From positions 1-55,687 of the forward strand of contig JAZNCH010000064.1 in assembly GCA_045587445.1 (NCBI GenBank): a DNA stretch of 55,687 bases, given 5' to 3'. The notes under the pieces were generated by a model. That model searched no databases and had not been told where the DNA came from. It saw only the letters and a list, made by a program, of their open reading frames with translations. This DNA is from RGIG1995 sp045587445. GTDB lineage: Bacteria > Bacillota > Clostridia > Oscillospirales > CAG-272. Shown here piece by piece: positions 1 to 9,028 of this stretch. The position numbers and the translations under genes were made by a program. Each line of letters begins with the position of its first letter. Position 1 is the first letter of the stretch.

Positions 1-1
1 T

Positions 2-1270
2 ATGAAAAAAAATATACTTATTTTAATGGCATTAATACTTGTTTGTTCGCTTTTTGCGTGCAATTCTGCAAACAAAAAACCTCAGGAAACACTCGAGCCG
101 TTAAGCGAAAGCATTAGAACTGAAGCCCCGAAAACAGAAACATCAGAGCTTGCGACAACCTCTGCCACAAAAATAGATCCTCCAAACCCCGAAGACTATG
201 ATTACTTCCATGTATTAAAGGCCGCTGAAGGGACTCCCCGCGAAATAGTTTACAACTATATGTATGCGATGTCCCAAATTAAATGGGTAGCAACTGAAAG
301 TTGGACTACTACTTGGAAAAACGAGGGCGACTTTGGTGTTAACCTTCCTTACGTTAAGGGTAAGACCTACTATGGTATTCCCTATGCGGGAACAAATGCT
401 ACTCTTGATGAATTTCAAATGTTTGTTACAAACAGAGGTACATTTACCCCTAACAGCCACTACTATGAAGAAATTGTCGGAAACCACTGCTCTTCTTCTA
501 TGGTAATGGCATTCCAGCAAGTTATTCCGATGCCTTTCGCAGGAAGCCTTAAGCCTATAAAGTCTCGTATGGAATATCTTAAGTTCCCCCAAGGAATCGA
601 AGTTCCTCCAGCAAGAACAAACAATCCTGACGACTGGATTTCTGCTACAGTCTTCATTCACAATGGACGGGATGCTATATTTGAAGGCTACACACAGCTT
701 GACAAGGGCGATATTCTCTACAAGAGCATAGATGGCTCCGGTCATACTCGTTTAGTAAGCAAGGTTGAGATAAACAAGACAGCTACCGGTAAGATTCTCC
801 CCTCCCGAAGTTATGTATACTGTCTTGAACAAACAAATACTTGGGCTGATTCTAAAAAAGACTCAACTTGGTTTATTGACAGAAAATATACTTTCTCCGA
901 ACTTTACAATACGTTGTTTATGCCTGTAACGCTTAAGATATATCACGAAAAGAACCCGGTTGTTGAAGATGCTTATATTATGATGAAGGGTAAAAATACT
1001 GCCGATTCGTTAAAGAAATTGCTTAACGGCACAATTGTATCCACATTCCCGCTTGCATATGTACGCCTTACCGTTACAGATAAAGACGGAAGTATTGTTT
1101 CAGAACATCTTGAATATTATTTGACAAATTCATTTAAAATTAATCTCAGAAACTTTTCCAACAAATTAGGAATTAACAAACTCCCGGTAGGTGATTATAC
1201 ATTTAAAGTTCGTGCAGGTATCGCTCGCGGCAATGTCGAGCTTGAAACTGTAAAGTTTACTATAGATTAA
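2..1270 (+). CDS. Lipoprotein with NlpC/P60-like cysteine peptidase fold (paralogue 1 of 3)
   Basis: 422 residues. A lysine start and hydrophobic stretch lead to a lipobox (LFAC, Cys20), so this is predicted to be a lipid-anchored exported protein. A Ser/Thr/Glu/Pro-rich linker (about 25-65) precedes the folded part. Three blocks resemble the order of catalytic residues in NlpC/P60 and CHAP peptidases: NHCSSSM (Cys163), GDIL...GSGHTR (His248) and CLEQTN (Glu276/Gln277). The C-terminal 100 residues look like a beta-rich domain. The following two genes encode paralogues, 34 bp and about 1.5 kb downstream. The start lies one base from the window edge, so its ribosome binding site is not visible. 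Lipoprotein status is well supported. Peptidase activity is inferred from motif order only, and the substrate is unknown. Confidence 0.7.
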   Translation: MKKNILILMALILVCSLFACNSANKKPQETLEPLSESIRTEAPKTETSELATTSATKIDPPNPEDYDYFHVLKAAEGTPREIVYNYMYAMSQIKWVATESWTTTWKNEGDFGVNLPYVKGKTYYGIPYAGTNATLDEFQMFVTNRGTFTPNSHYYEEIVGNHCSSSMVMAFQQVIPMPFAGSLKPIKSRMEYLKFPQGIEVPPARTNNPDDWISATVFIHNGRDAIFEGYTQLDKGDILYKSIDGSGHTRLVSKVEINKTATGKILPSRSYVYCLEQTNTWADSKKDSTWFIDRKYTFSELYNTLFMPVTLKIYHEKNPVVEDAYIMMKGKNTADSLKKLLNGTIVSTFPLAYVRLTVTDKDGSIVSEHLEYYLTNSFKINLRNFSNKLGINKLPVGDYTFKVRAGIARGNVELETVKFTID

Positions 1271-1304
1271 TTTTTATAAATCATAACAAAAGGAAAATTT
1301 CAAA

Positions 1305-2567
1305 ATGAAAAAAACATTATTCTTGCTTTTATGTTTGTTCCTTGTAGTTATATTATTTTCTTGCGGTAAAAAGAACAATGAAAAAACACCGGAAACAACC
1401 ATCACCCCTATAGGTGATTCTGTTAGAACAGAAGCTCCGAAAACAGAAGCTACAACGGATGCCCCTTCAAAATATGAACCCGACCTTTCTATGTATGATT
1501 CATACAAAAAGTTTGAAGCCCCAAAAGGTAATCCTCGTGATATTGTTTACGATTACATGTACGCCATGTCTCAGGTTAAATGGGTTGCTTCAAAATCATG
1601 GACATCGCGTTGGAAAAAGGAAGGAGACTATGAAGTAAACCTTTCATATACACAAGGTAAAACATACTACGGCATTCCTTACACTAATACAAAGTGCGGT
1701 CTTTCTGTTTTTGAAAACTACGTAATCGACGGCAAACTTTATCCCAACAGCGAATTTCATGAAGAACTCGTAGGTAACCACTGCTCTTCCTCTATGGGTC
1801 TTGCATATCAGCAGATTCTCGATTTTCCCTATTCCGGCGGACTCAGAGAAAACGAGGCTCGTAAAGGTATTATTAAACTTGCAGCACCTCTCGAAACACC
1901 TCCCGGAAGAACACCGAATAACCCTTGGGATTTTATTTCTAAAAACATTACTGCTCACAACGGTGCTGAAAAGCTCTACGCAGCCTATGCCTCACTCGAC
2001 AAGGGCGATATTCTTTTTAAGATGATTGACGGCTCAGGTCATACACGTATGGTTAGTAAGGTTGAAGTAAAAAAAACCGCTATAGGCAAGATAATTCCCT
2101 CAAGAAGCTATATTTACTGTCTTGAACAGACAAATGCCTGGGCTGATTCCAAGAAAAATTCAACTTGGTTTATCGACAGAAAATACTCATTTGAAGAGCT
2201 CAATCGCACCAACTTCACACCTTATACCCTTTGCATCTATCACGAAGAAAATCCCAAGATTTTTGATGCATACATAATGATGACAGGTAAAAACACAGAA
2301 AAAACAATCAAAAAAATGCTTACAGGAACAATTAACTCTACTTTCCCTCTTAACGCTGTAAGAGCAACTATAACCGATGCAAACGGCAATGTTGTCAGAG
2401 AAGCAATGAAATATAATTTATCTAACAACTACAAGATTAATGTGCGTGATATGACACCAACACTTGGAGCAAATAAGCTTCCTGCAGGCTCATATACATT
2501 TAAGCTTCAGGCTGCTATAGCAAGAGGTTCATGGGAGGTTGAAACGATTCCTTTTACCATTGGTTAA
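1305..2567 (+). CDS. Lipoprotein with NlpC/P60-like cysteine peptidase fold (paralogue 2 of 3)
   Basis: 420 residues, closely related to the upstream gene over nearly its whole length, which points to tandem duplication. The lipobox is LFSC (Cys20), followed by a Thr/Glu/Pro-rich linker. It has the same putative catalytic blocks: NHCSSSM (Cys160), GSGHTR (His246) and CLEQTNAW. An AAAGGA-type ribosome binding site precedes the ATG, and the 34-bp gap to the previous gene suggests co-transcription. The most conserved parts between the two paralogues flank the Cys and His blocks, as expected if these residues are functional. The substrate is unknown: peptidoglycan or a surface peptide is possible but not shown. 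Confidence 0.7.
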   Translation: MKKTLFLLLCLFLVVILFSCGKKNNEKTPETTITPIGDSVRTEAPKTEATTDAPSKYEPDLSMYDSYKKFEAPKGNPRDIVYDYMYAMSQVKWVASKSWTSRWKKEGDYEVNLSYTQGKTYYGIPYTNTKCGLSVFENYVIDGKLYPNSEFHEELVGNHCSSSMGLAYQQILDFPYSGGLRENEARKGIIKLAAPLETPPGRTPNNPWDFISKNITAHNGAEKLYAAYASLDKGDILFKMIDGSGHTRMVSKVEVKKTAIGKIIPSRSYIYCLEQTNAWADSKKNSTWFIDRKYSFEELNRTNFTPYTLCIYHEENPKIFDAYIMMTGKNTEKTIKKMLTGTINSTFPLNAVRATITDANGNVVREAMKYNLSNNYKINVRDMTPTLGANKLPAGSYTFKLQAAIARGSWEVETIPFTIG

Positions 2568-2812
2568 AATTTAATGCTTTTTTATATAAGCCGTAATATT
2601 TAAATTTTTAGGCTCATAGAAGGTAAAATACATTTATTTTAATTCAAATATCTCCTGACTATTTCTTATTAAAGAGTAGCAGTTCTCTTGATTGACCTTT
2701 CTATCTCTGTTTCCCCAAATAATATAAGGGTCCATACTTCTTAAAATTGTAAAATATTTGAAGCTTTCCAAAGCCCGTGTGTATTCTCAGATAATTCTTG
2801 TGAGGTAATTTC

Positions 2813-3994
2813 ATGAAAAAAATTTGTATTATATTAGCTCTGTTTTTTTGCTGTTTATGCTTTATTTCCTGCACAGACTCATCATTTGGCAATTCAAACT
2901 CCCCCTCCGATAATAAGACGGGAGACCCCGCTTTTGATAACGTAAAGCCCGACCCCGAGCTTGAATATCCCAAAAATCCAAAAAAATATGTAGTTAAATA
3001 CATTCGTGATATGGCCATGACTTCTTGGACCCCAAAGGAAACTTTTCAAATGTATGGCAAATATCAAGCTTGGAGTTATAATTTAACTTACGAAAAAGGC
3101 GTTAAGTATTACGGTCCTCCGTTCCTCACCGATTCACGAGGCACAATGCAAAATTTTAAATATAATATTGAAGACGGTGTATATGTTGGTGGTACATCAG
3201 GCTCAAGCTGTATAGGTTCAGCTTGTTATGATGCAGTATACGTCAGCTTAATCCAAGTGTGTCCTTCTATCTCCTTTAAAAGCACCGAGGATATGCTTCC
3301 CGGGAACGAAACCGGACTACTTCCTGTTGGTGATTGGGACACAACAATAAGCAAACATGATACCAAAAAAATTATAAACGAATATACAATAACCGAAATG
3401 TCTCAATTTTACGCCCAGTTAGAACCCGGCGACATAGTACTTAAGCATCTCGTATCACAAGATGCAGGACATACAAGAATTGTTAGCGGCGGCCCTGTTG
3501 TTTATTACAACAGCGACGGAACTATAAATTTAAAAAACAGCTATATAACCACTATTGAACAAACGAACGCATGGGACAAACAAGTTACCCACAATACAAC
3601 ATGGTATGTAGATCACTCATATACATTTGAAAATCTCTATTTAAATTATTTCGTTCCACTCACTCCCGAAGACTATACCAAAGACGTTAGTCGCGCGGCT
3701 ATTACCTCAACTGATATAATAACCACAGATGAAATCGCAAATGCTAAAAAACTTAAAGGCGAACTTAAATCAAATCACTACATGACACAAATTAAAGTTT
3801 TAATTACAAGCGATGACGACAAGGTTATTTACGAAAAGTCAATATTTCCGAATACAAAATATTATAACCTTTATGACTTCAGCTACCGTCCCGAGCTTTA
3901 TAATTACAAAAGCGGAACATACAACTTTAAGATTGAAGCCTCACTTTCATTTGGAACAAAAACAATTGCAGACTATGACTTCGTTTTAGAATAA
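2813..3994 (+). CDS. Lipoprotein with NlpC/P60-like fold (divergent paralogue 3 of 3)
   Basis: 393 residues. The lipobox is FISC (Cys20). It is a more distant member of the same family. The catalytic-type blocks remain as GSSCIGSAC (Cys133), PGDIVL...AGHTRIVSGG (His220) and IEQTNAWD, but the middle and C-terminal parts diverge. A TGAGG ribosome binding site precedes the ATG. The 245 bp between this gene and paralogue 2 carry no clear terminator or gene, so it may have its own promoter. A strong terminator follows at 4001-4030 and closes the cluster. Function is unknown beyond the inferred peptidase-like fold. Confidence 0.65.
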   Translation: MKKICIILALFFCCLCFISCTDSSFGNSNSPSDNKTGDPAFDNVKPDPELEYPKNPKKYVVKYIRDMAMTSWTPKETFQMYGKYQAWSYNLTYEKGVKYYGPPFLTDSRGTMQNFKYNIEDGVYVGGTSGSSCIGSACYDAVYVSLIQVCPSISFKSTEDMLPGNETGLLPVGDWDTTISKHDTKKIINEYTITEMSQFYAQLEPGDIVLKHLVSQDAGHTRIVSGGPVVYYNSDGTINLKNSYITTIEQTNAWDKQVTHNTTWYVDHSYTFENLYLNYFVPLTPEDYTKDVSRAAITSTDIITTDEIANAKKLKGELKSNHYMTQIKVLITSDDDKVIYEKSIFPNTKYYNLYDFSYRPELYNYKSGTYNFKIEASLSFGTKTIADYDFVLE

Positions 3995-4000
3995 AAAATT

Positions 4001-4030
4001 AAAACCTCTTGAAAAAGAGGTTTTTGTTTT
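4001..4030 (+). terminator. Rho-independent terminator of the lipoprotein cluster
   Basis: An AACCTCTT / AAGAGGTT hairpin with a GAAA-like loop, followed by TTTTTGTTTT. It lies just after the stop of the third lipoprotein gene. Confidence 0.8.
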
Positions 4031-4078
4031 ATACAAAAGCGTGTATATGATGTTCTCCGTATACACACTTTAATTAAA

Positions 4079-4410
4079 TTATAAATTAAGGAATTTTACA
4101 AATGCGTCTATTGATGCCTGCACTTTTTCTGCATTATCGGATTCTGCAAATATACGAAGCAAGGGTTCCGTTCCTGAAAAACGGCAATTCCAAGGTCTTA
4201 TCCTTCTTTTACAACCATTTCAGTAAGTTTTACAAGTCCCTTTTTAGAAGGTGCCGGCATATGACCGCCAAAGTATGCATCTTTGTTTATATTGATTACA
4301 TCAAGAGTACAACTTGCTGAGTAAAGAATTACCATCAAAGGATATGTTCCCGAACCATGCATAGGGTCAAAAAGTATTCTGAGCCCTCTGTTTCTTACGG
4401 CTTCGAGGTC
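4079..4410 (-). pseudogene. Remnant of a phosphoglucomutase (alpha-D-phosphohexomutase) gene
   Basis: The minus strand encodes two separate pieces of one phosphohexomutase. The 5' piece reads DLEAVRNRGLRILFDPMHGSG and continues to AYFGGHMPAPS, which matches the middle (sugar/metal-binding) region. It hits a stop at 4198. In a shifted frame a second piece, CRFSGTEPLLRIFAE, reads to a stop at 4079-4081; this is the C-terminal phosphate-binding loop of the family. The first 200 or so residues, with the catalytic serine and DGDxDR loop, are absent, and so is most of what should lie between the pieces. This is a decayed gene with internal deletion, not a functional enzyme. Confidence 0.8.
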
Positions 4411-4821
4411 CATAACATCATTCCTTTCTGTTTTCATATTAACATAGCTTTTTTTCTTTGTCAACTTTCTATATAAAACAGGTTAATCTAATACAAACAA
4501 AAGTGATTTTATTACAAATCGTGTATTTTTTTCTTTAACAAACAAAACAGTATACTTCCTCTCAAACATTGCAAATAATATATACAAACGAATCGAAAGG
4601 AATATGTATTCATGTTACAGAAAAAGACAAAACACAAAACAATACAGCACATTTAGAAGACGCTATATATAAAACGCCTCCCGCCTCTGCTACCGACTGG
4701 ACAGGTTATAACCCTTACATTTCGGATTCAAACGAAAAGTCTGAAAATCTTTCTGAAATGATGAACGTTCCCACCTCCCCTCCTTCAAAGAAAAAATAAA
4801 AGTATATTCATCTGAACTTTA
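4411..4821. other. Non-coding stretch, no supported gene
   Basis: AT-rich DNA between the mutase remnant and the DUF2079 promoter. The only open frame (4569-4799, TTG start) has no ribosome binding site at its start and low-complexity Pro/Ser/Lys content. A GAAAGGA motif near 4598 sits before ATG codons in other frames that stop within 14-23 codons. I see no RNA gene or repeat here; it is probably decayed sequence. Confidence 0.4.
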
Positions 4822-4850
4822 TTGACATATCAAGCTAAAAATGGTATCAT
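4822..4850 (+). promoter_or_regulatory. Sigma-A promoter of the DUF2079 gene
   Basis: TTGACA (4822-4827), a 17-bp spacer and TATCAT (4845-4850), 35 bp before the start codon at 4886. Confidence 0.7.
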
Positions 4851-4885
4851 ATTGAAAATATTATATAATTTCAAGGAATAAAAAT

Positions 4886-6616
4886 ATGCTTGAGTTTTTT
4901 AAATCAAGGTTAACCTATAAAAATATTATTTCAAAAATAATACTTTCAATAATTACGGTATCTTTTTTTACAACGGCTTTTTCTCAGTACAATTTTGATT
5001 CAGCCGATTATTTCAACAGCATATCATTTGGCGGATATTTTTTCTCCGCCTTGTTGCTTTTTGGATTACTTATACTATTACTTCCCGAGAACTCAAACGG
5101 TTATGCGATAGTTTCTGTGTCTACAGCTCTTTTTTATATAACCAACAGCCACGACAAGAATATTTACTACGCACTGGTTTCATCATTAGTTATCGGGGGC
5201 TTGGTCTTTTACTTTGCAAATTATCTTAAATCCCCTACAATTAATAAAAAAATCATCATCGCTCTCTGTGTTGTTTTGGGTGCTTTATTTACGTTGTTCG
5301 TGGCCGGAATTACAATTATCAAATTTTTAAACCACAGAACCCCCAATTTTGACTTCGGTATTTTTTCACAAATGTATCACTATCTGTCAAAAACCTTTGT
5401 TCCCTTTACAACGTGCGAAAGAGATATGCTTTTATCTCATTTTGCCGTGCATTTTTCGCCCATTCTTTATCTTGGATTACCGTTCTATTGGTTATTTCCG
5501 AATCCATCTACCATACTTGCCCTTCAGGCGTTTGTGGTTGCACTTGGAATATTGCCGATATATAAATTGGCAAAACATTTTAATCTATCAAATAATAAAA
5601 CACTTGCAGTAATTATAATATATGTTCTTCACCCAACAGTAATTGCAAACAATTTTTACTATTTTCACGAAAACTGTTTTTTGACCGTTCTCCTGTTGTT
5701 TACATTCTATTTTGCAGAAAAAGGAAAAACAATTCCTACTTATATATTTGCCATACTTACTATGATGGTTAAGGAAGATGCCCCTGTATATGTCCTTTTC
5801 TTTGGTCTTTATCTATTATTCTCAAACAAGAGCAAACTAAAAGGCGGTATACTCTGTTGTATTTCCATTTTATACTTCGCTGTTGTAACCAAGCTTATGT
5901 CTATATACGGACAAGGTATTATGGCATACAGATATGATAATTTTATTTTTGAAGACGGCGGTTCAATCTACAGCGTTGTAATAAATATTATAAAAAATCC
6001 CGCCTACCTGTTTGACCAACTGCTGAAAATTGAAAAGCTTGAGTTTCTTATACTAATGCTTGTTCCAATGGCACTACTTCCGTTTGCAATAAAAAAACCG
6101 TCAAGGCTTATTCTTATACTGCCGATGATTTTAATTAATCTTATGACAGAATATAAATATCAGTACGATATAGGCTTTCAGTATACTTACGCGACGGTCG
6201 CATTTCTGTTCTACGTTACTCTAATAAACCTGAGCGAGCTTGATTCCAAATACGCAAAAAGATTGTTATTGTGCGGGGTTTGTTCGTCTCTAATATTCTT
6301 CTCTTCTATAAACCTTCATAGAATAGATGCAATAAAAACATACCAAAATGAAAAGCACATGGTCGATACTATCAACGAAGCCCTTGACACTATTCCAAAA
6401 GACAAGAGCATCAAATCCTCAACCTTTTTCATTCCTGCACTTTGGAACAGAGATATAGTATATCAATACGATTATTCAGATGAAGAAACAGATTACGTAG
6501 TATTTGATTTGCGGTGGGATACAGAAGATTATGATACATTTAAAAAGAACAATAGTGACGAATACAAAGAAACACTTCATAAAGAAGGCGTAATAGCTAT
6601 ATTTAAAACCAAATAA
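4886..6616 (+). CDS. DUF2079 family polytopic membrane protein
   Basis: 576 residues with about ten to twelve hydrophobic helices. The DUF2079 signature is clear in the first third: PNFDFGIFSQMYHYLS, then a ...HFAVHFSPILY segment, a P-Y-WLFP-P segment and ILPIYKLAKHF. This family resembles GT-C membrane glycosyltransferases: the acidic Asp-Phe-Gly motif in the first extracytoplasmic loop is the usual place for lipid-sugar chemistry, but no activity is established. The C-terminal 80 residues are soluble. AAGGA lies 8 nt before the ATG. It is transcribed alone, from the promoter at 4822 to the terminator at 6624. Confidence 0.85.
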   Translation: MLEFFKSRLTYKNIISKIILSIITVSFFTTAFSQYNFDSADYFNSISFGGYFFSALLLFGLLILLLPENSNGYAIVSVSTALFYITNSHDKNIYYALVSSLVIGGLVFYFANYLKSPTINKKIIIALCVVLGALFTLFVAGITIIKFLNHRTPNFDFGIFSQMYHYLSKTFVPFTTCERDMLLSHFAVHFSPILYLGLPFYWLFPNPSTILALQAFVVALGILPIYKLAKHFNLSNNKTLAVIIIYVLHPTVIANNFYYFHENCFLTVLLLFTFYFAEKGKTIPTYIFAILTMMVKEDAPVYVLFFGLYLLFSNKSKLKGGILCCISILYFAVVTKLMSIYGQGIMAYRYDNFIFEDGGSIYSVVINIIKNPAYLFDQLLKIEKLEFLILMLVPMALLPFAIKKPSRLILILPMILINLMTEYKYQYDIGFQYTYATVAFLFYVTLINLSELDSKYAKRLLLCGVCSSLIFFSSINLHRIDAIKTYQNEKHMVDTINEALDTIPKDKSIKSSTFFIPALWNRDIVYQYDYSDEETDYVVFDLRWDTEDYDTFKKNNSDEYKETLHKEGVIAIFKTK

Positions 6617-6623
6617 GTCAAAA

Positions 6624-6656
6624 AAGGGGCTGTGTAAAATTTACACAGCCCTTTTC
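6624..6656. terminator. Bidirectional terminator between convergent genes
   Basis: GGGCTGTGTAAA / TTTACACAGCCC hairpin with A-rich left and T-rich right flanks. It serves the plus-strand DUF2079 gene and the convergent minus-strand DUF1287 gene, whose stop codon abuts it. Confidence 0.8.
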
Positions 6657-7340
6657 TTACTGCCAACTAACAATTATTTCGTCATCTATTTTTGATGCAT
6701 CAAAACGGTAATGTCCCGTTACCTCTGATTTCCATAAAAAGTCCTCTTCCCGATTGGGTTGCCCCCCATTATGTATTATGTATGGCTGACCCTTTCTGTT
6801 TCGCTTATCCGATACAATTCCAATATGCTTATCATTCCCAAATATTACTATATCTCCCGGTTGCCATTCAGCAATTTTATTTATATCAAGCGTTAATGAT
6901 ATGGCATATTCTTCAAAAAATACACGTAAATTCTTAACCCTGCGAAAATCAATATTTTTATCGGGTTTCTCTATATTGGTATAATCATCTAATCTTTTTT
7001 CAACGTCTTTATCAACCATATCCTTAAGATTATATCCCGCATTTTTAAATGCTCTCCATACAACGTCTGTACAAACACCGATATTATCGGGCGGATAACC
7101 TCCGGCTTGGTATGCCCCGTCATATTTCGGGCGATTCTTTGCATCAAGTCTTGCACCAAGCATAATATCACGGTAATCGTCTACACCGTTATCGTTACAG
7201 TCAACGCTACTTTTCACTGTATCTATATCAAAATCTTCGGCTGTATACGTTTTTTTAGGTAACAAATTAAAATACCACATTACAGACAATACAAATACAA
7301 GAAAAACTATAACTATAGCCCAAAGTATTTTCTTTTTCAT
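6657..7340 (-). CDS. DUF1287 family NlpC/P60-like protein
   Basis: 227 residues. One N-terminal membrane anchor (about 4-25), then a DUF1287 domain. It has GVCTDVVWRAFKNAGY (Cys90 at the helix start), PGDIVIFGNDKHIGIVSD (His172) and IIHNGG (His190/Asn191), the Cys-His-polar order of papain-like NlpC/P60 amidases. Before the catalytic Cys is DCNDNGVDDYRDI, an Asp/Asn-rich loop resembling a calcium-binding motif. GGGGAG sits 8 nt before the ATG. It is a single gene ending at the bidirectional terminator. It probably acts outside the membrane on cell wall or a related amide; the substrate is unknown. Confidence 0.8.
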   Translation of the reverse strand: MKKKILWAIVIVFLVFVLSVMWYFNLLPKKTYTAEDFDIDTVKSSVDCNDNGVDDYRDIMLGARLDAKNRPKYDGAYQAGGYPPDNIGVCTDVVWRAFKNAGYNLKDMVDKDVEKRLDDYTNIEKPDKNIDFRRVKNLRVFFEEYAISLTLDINKIAEWQPGDIVIFGNDKHIGIVSDKRNRKGQPYIIHNGGQPNREEDFLWKSEVTGHYRFDASKIDDEIIVSWQ

Positions 7341-7453
7341 ACCTGATTCTCCCCGATTATTAGCTAAACAAAAATCTCATCTGTTAAAAATAATTGTATC
7401 ATATTATTTTGCCTCAATCAATACATTTAATAGAATCTTAATTTTTCCATAAA

Positions 7454-7484
7454 AAAATGATGGCCGTTTTGCCATCATTTTTAT
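7454..7484 (-). terminator. murA terminator
   Basis: AAAATGATGGC / GCCATCATTTT hairpin with a short loop, directly after the murA stop. On the minus strand it runs into a T-rich tract. Confidence 0.8.
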
Positions 7485-7485
7485 T

Positions 7486-8778
7486 TTATAATGCTTTTTC
7501 GTATGTCGAGGGATCAGGAAGAACAACCTTCTTTATATTAGCACCAACTCCACGAAGCTTTTCAACCAAGTTGTCATAACCACGTTCTATATGGTATATA
7601 TCTTCAATTTCTGTTCTGCCGTTTGCGATAAGTCCTGCAAGAACTACGGCCGCACCCGCTCTCAAGTCAACCGCGCGAAGATTTGCCGCAGACAAAGGCT
7701 GACCTCCTTCTATAATTGCAGTTCTGTCGTCAACCTTTATACAAGCCCCCATTCTACGAAGCTCGTCAACATATCTGAATCTATTTGAGAATATTCCTTC
7801 GTTAAGCAAACTCACACCGTGTGCCTGACACATCAAAACGCACATCTGTGGTCCCATATCTGTAGGAAATCCAGGATAAGGAAGAGTCTTAAGATTAATT
7901 CTCGAAAGATTTTCTGTGTTGCGGTAAACAGTTACGTAATCATCGCCCTCTTCAACTGTAATTCCCATCTCTTCCATCTTTGCGGATATAGACTCAAGAT
8001 GCTTCGGTATTACGTTTCTTACACATAGCTTTCCGCCCGTTACAGCAGCAGCTATCATATACGTGCCCGCTTCAATCATATCAGGGATAATTGCGTAAGT
8101 ACAACCTCTGAGTTTTTCAACTCCGGTAATCTTTATTGTATCTGTACCTGCTCCCGATATTCTCGCTCCGCATGTATTCAAGAAGTTTGCAAGGTCAACT
8201 ATATGAGGTTCACGTGCAGCGTTTTCAATTATTGTTACACCTTTTGCTCTCGCTGCCGCAATCATAACGTTCATCGTTCCACCAACAGTTACAGCATCAA
8301 AATATATGTTGCTTCCCTTAAGTGGCTGTGTTGCAACCGCTTCAATGTATCCGCTTTCAATTGTTACTTCAGCCCCGAGTGCTTCAAAACCTTTTATATG
8401 CTGATCTATCGGTCTTACGCCGAGGTCGCATCCGCCGGGAAGTCCTACTTTGCCTCTGCCAAAGCGACCAAGCTCTGCACCAACTATATAATACGAACCT
8501 CTCATTTTTCTGACAAGCTCGTACGGTGCACTTCCTTGAACAACACCTCGCGTATCTATCTCTACGGTAGTCTTGTTAATCAAGCGTACACTTCCACCCA
8601 TGCTTTGAATAATCTCAAAAGCAAGCTTTACGTCGCTAACATTAGGTATATTTTCAATTACACATTTATCATCAATAACAATACTTGCAAGTATAATAGG
8701 AAGGGCTGCATTTTTCATACCGCTTACTTCTATATCACCGAAAAGCGGCTTTCCCCCGTTTATTACTAATTTCTCCAT
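7486..8778 (-). CDS. murA: UDP-N-acetylglucosamine 1-carboxyvinyltransferase
   Basis: First committed step of peptidoglycan synthesis in the cytoplasm: transfers enolpyruvate from PEP to UDP-GlcNAc. The sequence has the opening MEKLVINGGKPLFG, the SGMKNAALP motif (Lys-Asn of the active site) and LPGGCDLGVRPIDQH, whose Cys is the fosfomycin-sensitive catalytic residue. About 430 residues is full length. I chose the ATG at 8778 because GGAG lies 5 nt upstream and the family starts here; an ATG seven codons earlier lacks a site. It is transcribed alone from an extended -10 promoter near 8890. Confidence 0.95.
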   Translation of the reverse strand: MEKLVINGGKPLFGDIEVSGMKNAALPIILASIVIDDKCVIENIPNVSDVKLAFEIIQSMGGSVRLINKTTVEIDTRGVVQGSAPYELVRKMRGSYYIVGAELGRFGRGKVGLPGGCDLGVRPIDQHIKGFEALGAEVTIESGYIEAVATQPLKGSNIYFDAVTVGGTMNVMIAAARAKGVTIIENAAREPHIVDLANFLNTCGARISGAGTDTIKITGVEKLRGCTYAIIPDMIEAGTYMIAAAVTGGKLCVRNVIPKHLESISAKMEEMGITVEEGDDYVTVYRNTENLSRINLKTLPYPGFPTDMGPQMCVLMCQAHGVSLLNEGIFSNRFRYVDELRRMGACIKVDDRTAIIEGGQPLSAANLRAVDLRAGAAVVLAGLIANGRTEIEDIYHIERGYDNLVEKLRGVGANIKKVVLPDPSTYEKAL

Positions 8779-8887
8779 TTTATCTCCGTTCTGTTGCATA
8801 AAACCTACAGCAACATTATGTACCGTCTTTTATTATGAGCAAACAAGATAATATACTTTCGCATAATGCGCACATTTTAACTACATA

Positions 8888-8896
8888 ATTATACCA
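8888..8896 (-). promoter_or_regulatory. murA: Extended -10 promoter of murA
   Basis: The minus strand reads TGGTATAAT (extended -10). The -35 region is poor (TTCATT-like). It lies 110 bp before the murA start. The rest of the 250-bp gap up to 9028 holds nothing recognisable. Confidence 0.5.
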
Positions 8897-9028
8897 TAAA
8901 GGGCAAAAAAATGAACACACTATTCACAATGTTTACAGTTTGTTTACAATACCGTTTTGCTCCTACGGTATAAGAACTATCAAACTACTGCCATTCTATG
9001 CAAAAACGGCTGTATTCGTTACACTTCC

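Noticed and set aside
215..745. A long minus-strand open frame inside the first lipoprotein gene
   Set aside because: Antisense shadow: the plus-strand frame has a signal peptide, lipobox and conserved paralogues; the minus frame has no ribosome binding site and no motifs.
4569..4799. A 76-codon frame with TTG start between the mutase remnant and the DUF2079 gene
   Set aside because: No ribosome binding site at the start, low-complexity Pro/Ser/Lys tail and no recognisable motif; the nearby GAAAGGA serves other frames that stop early.
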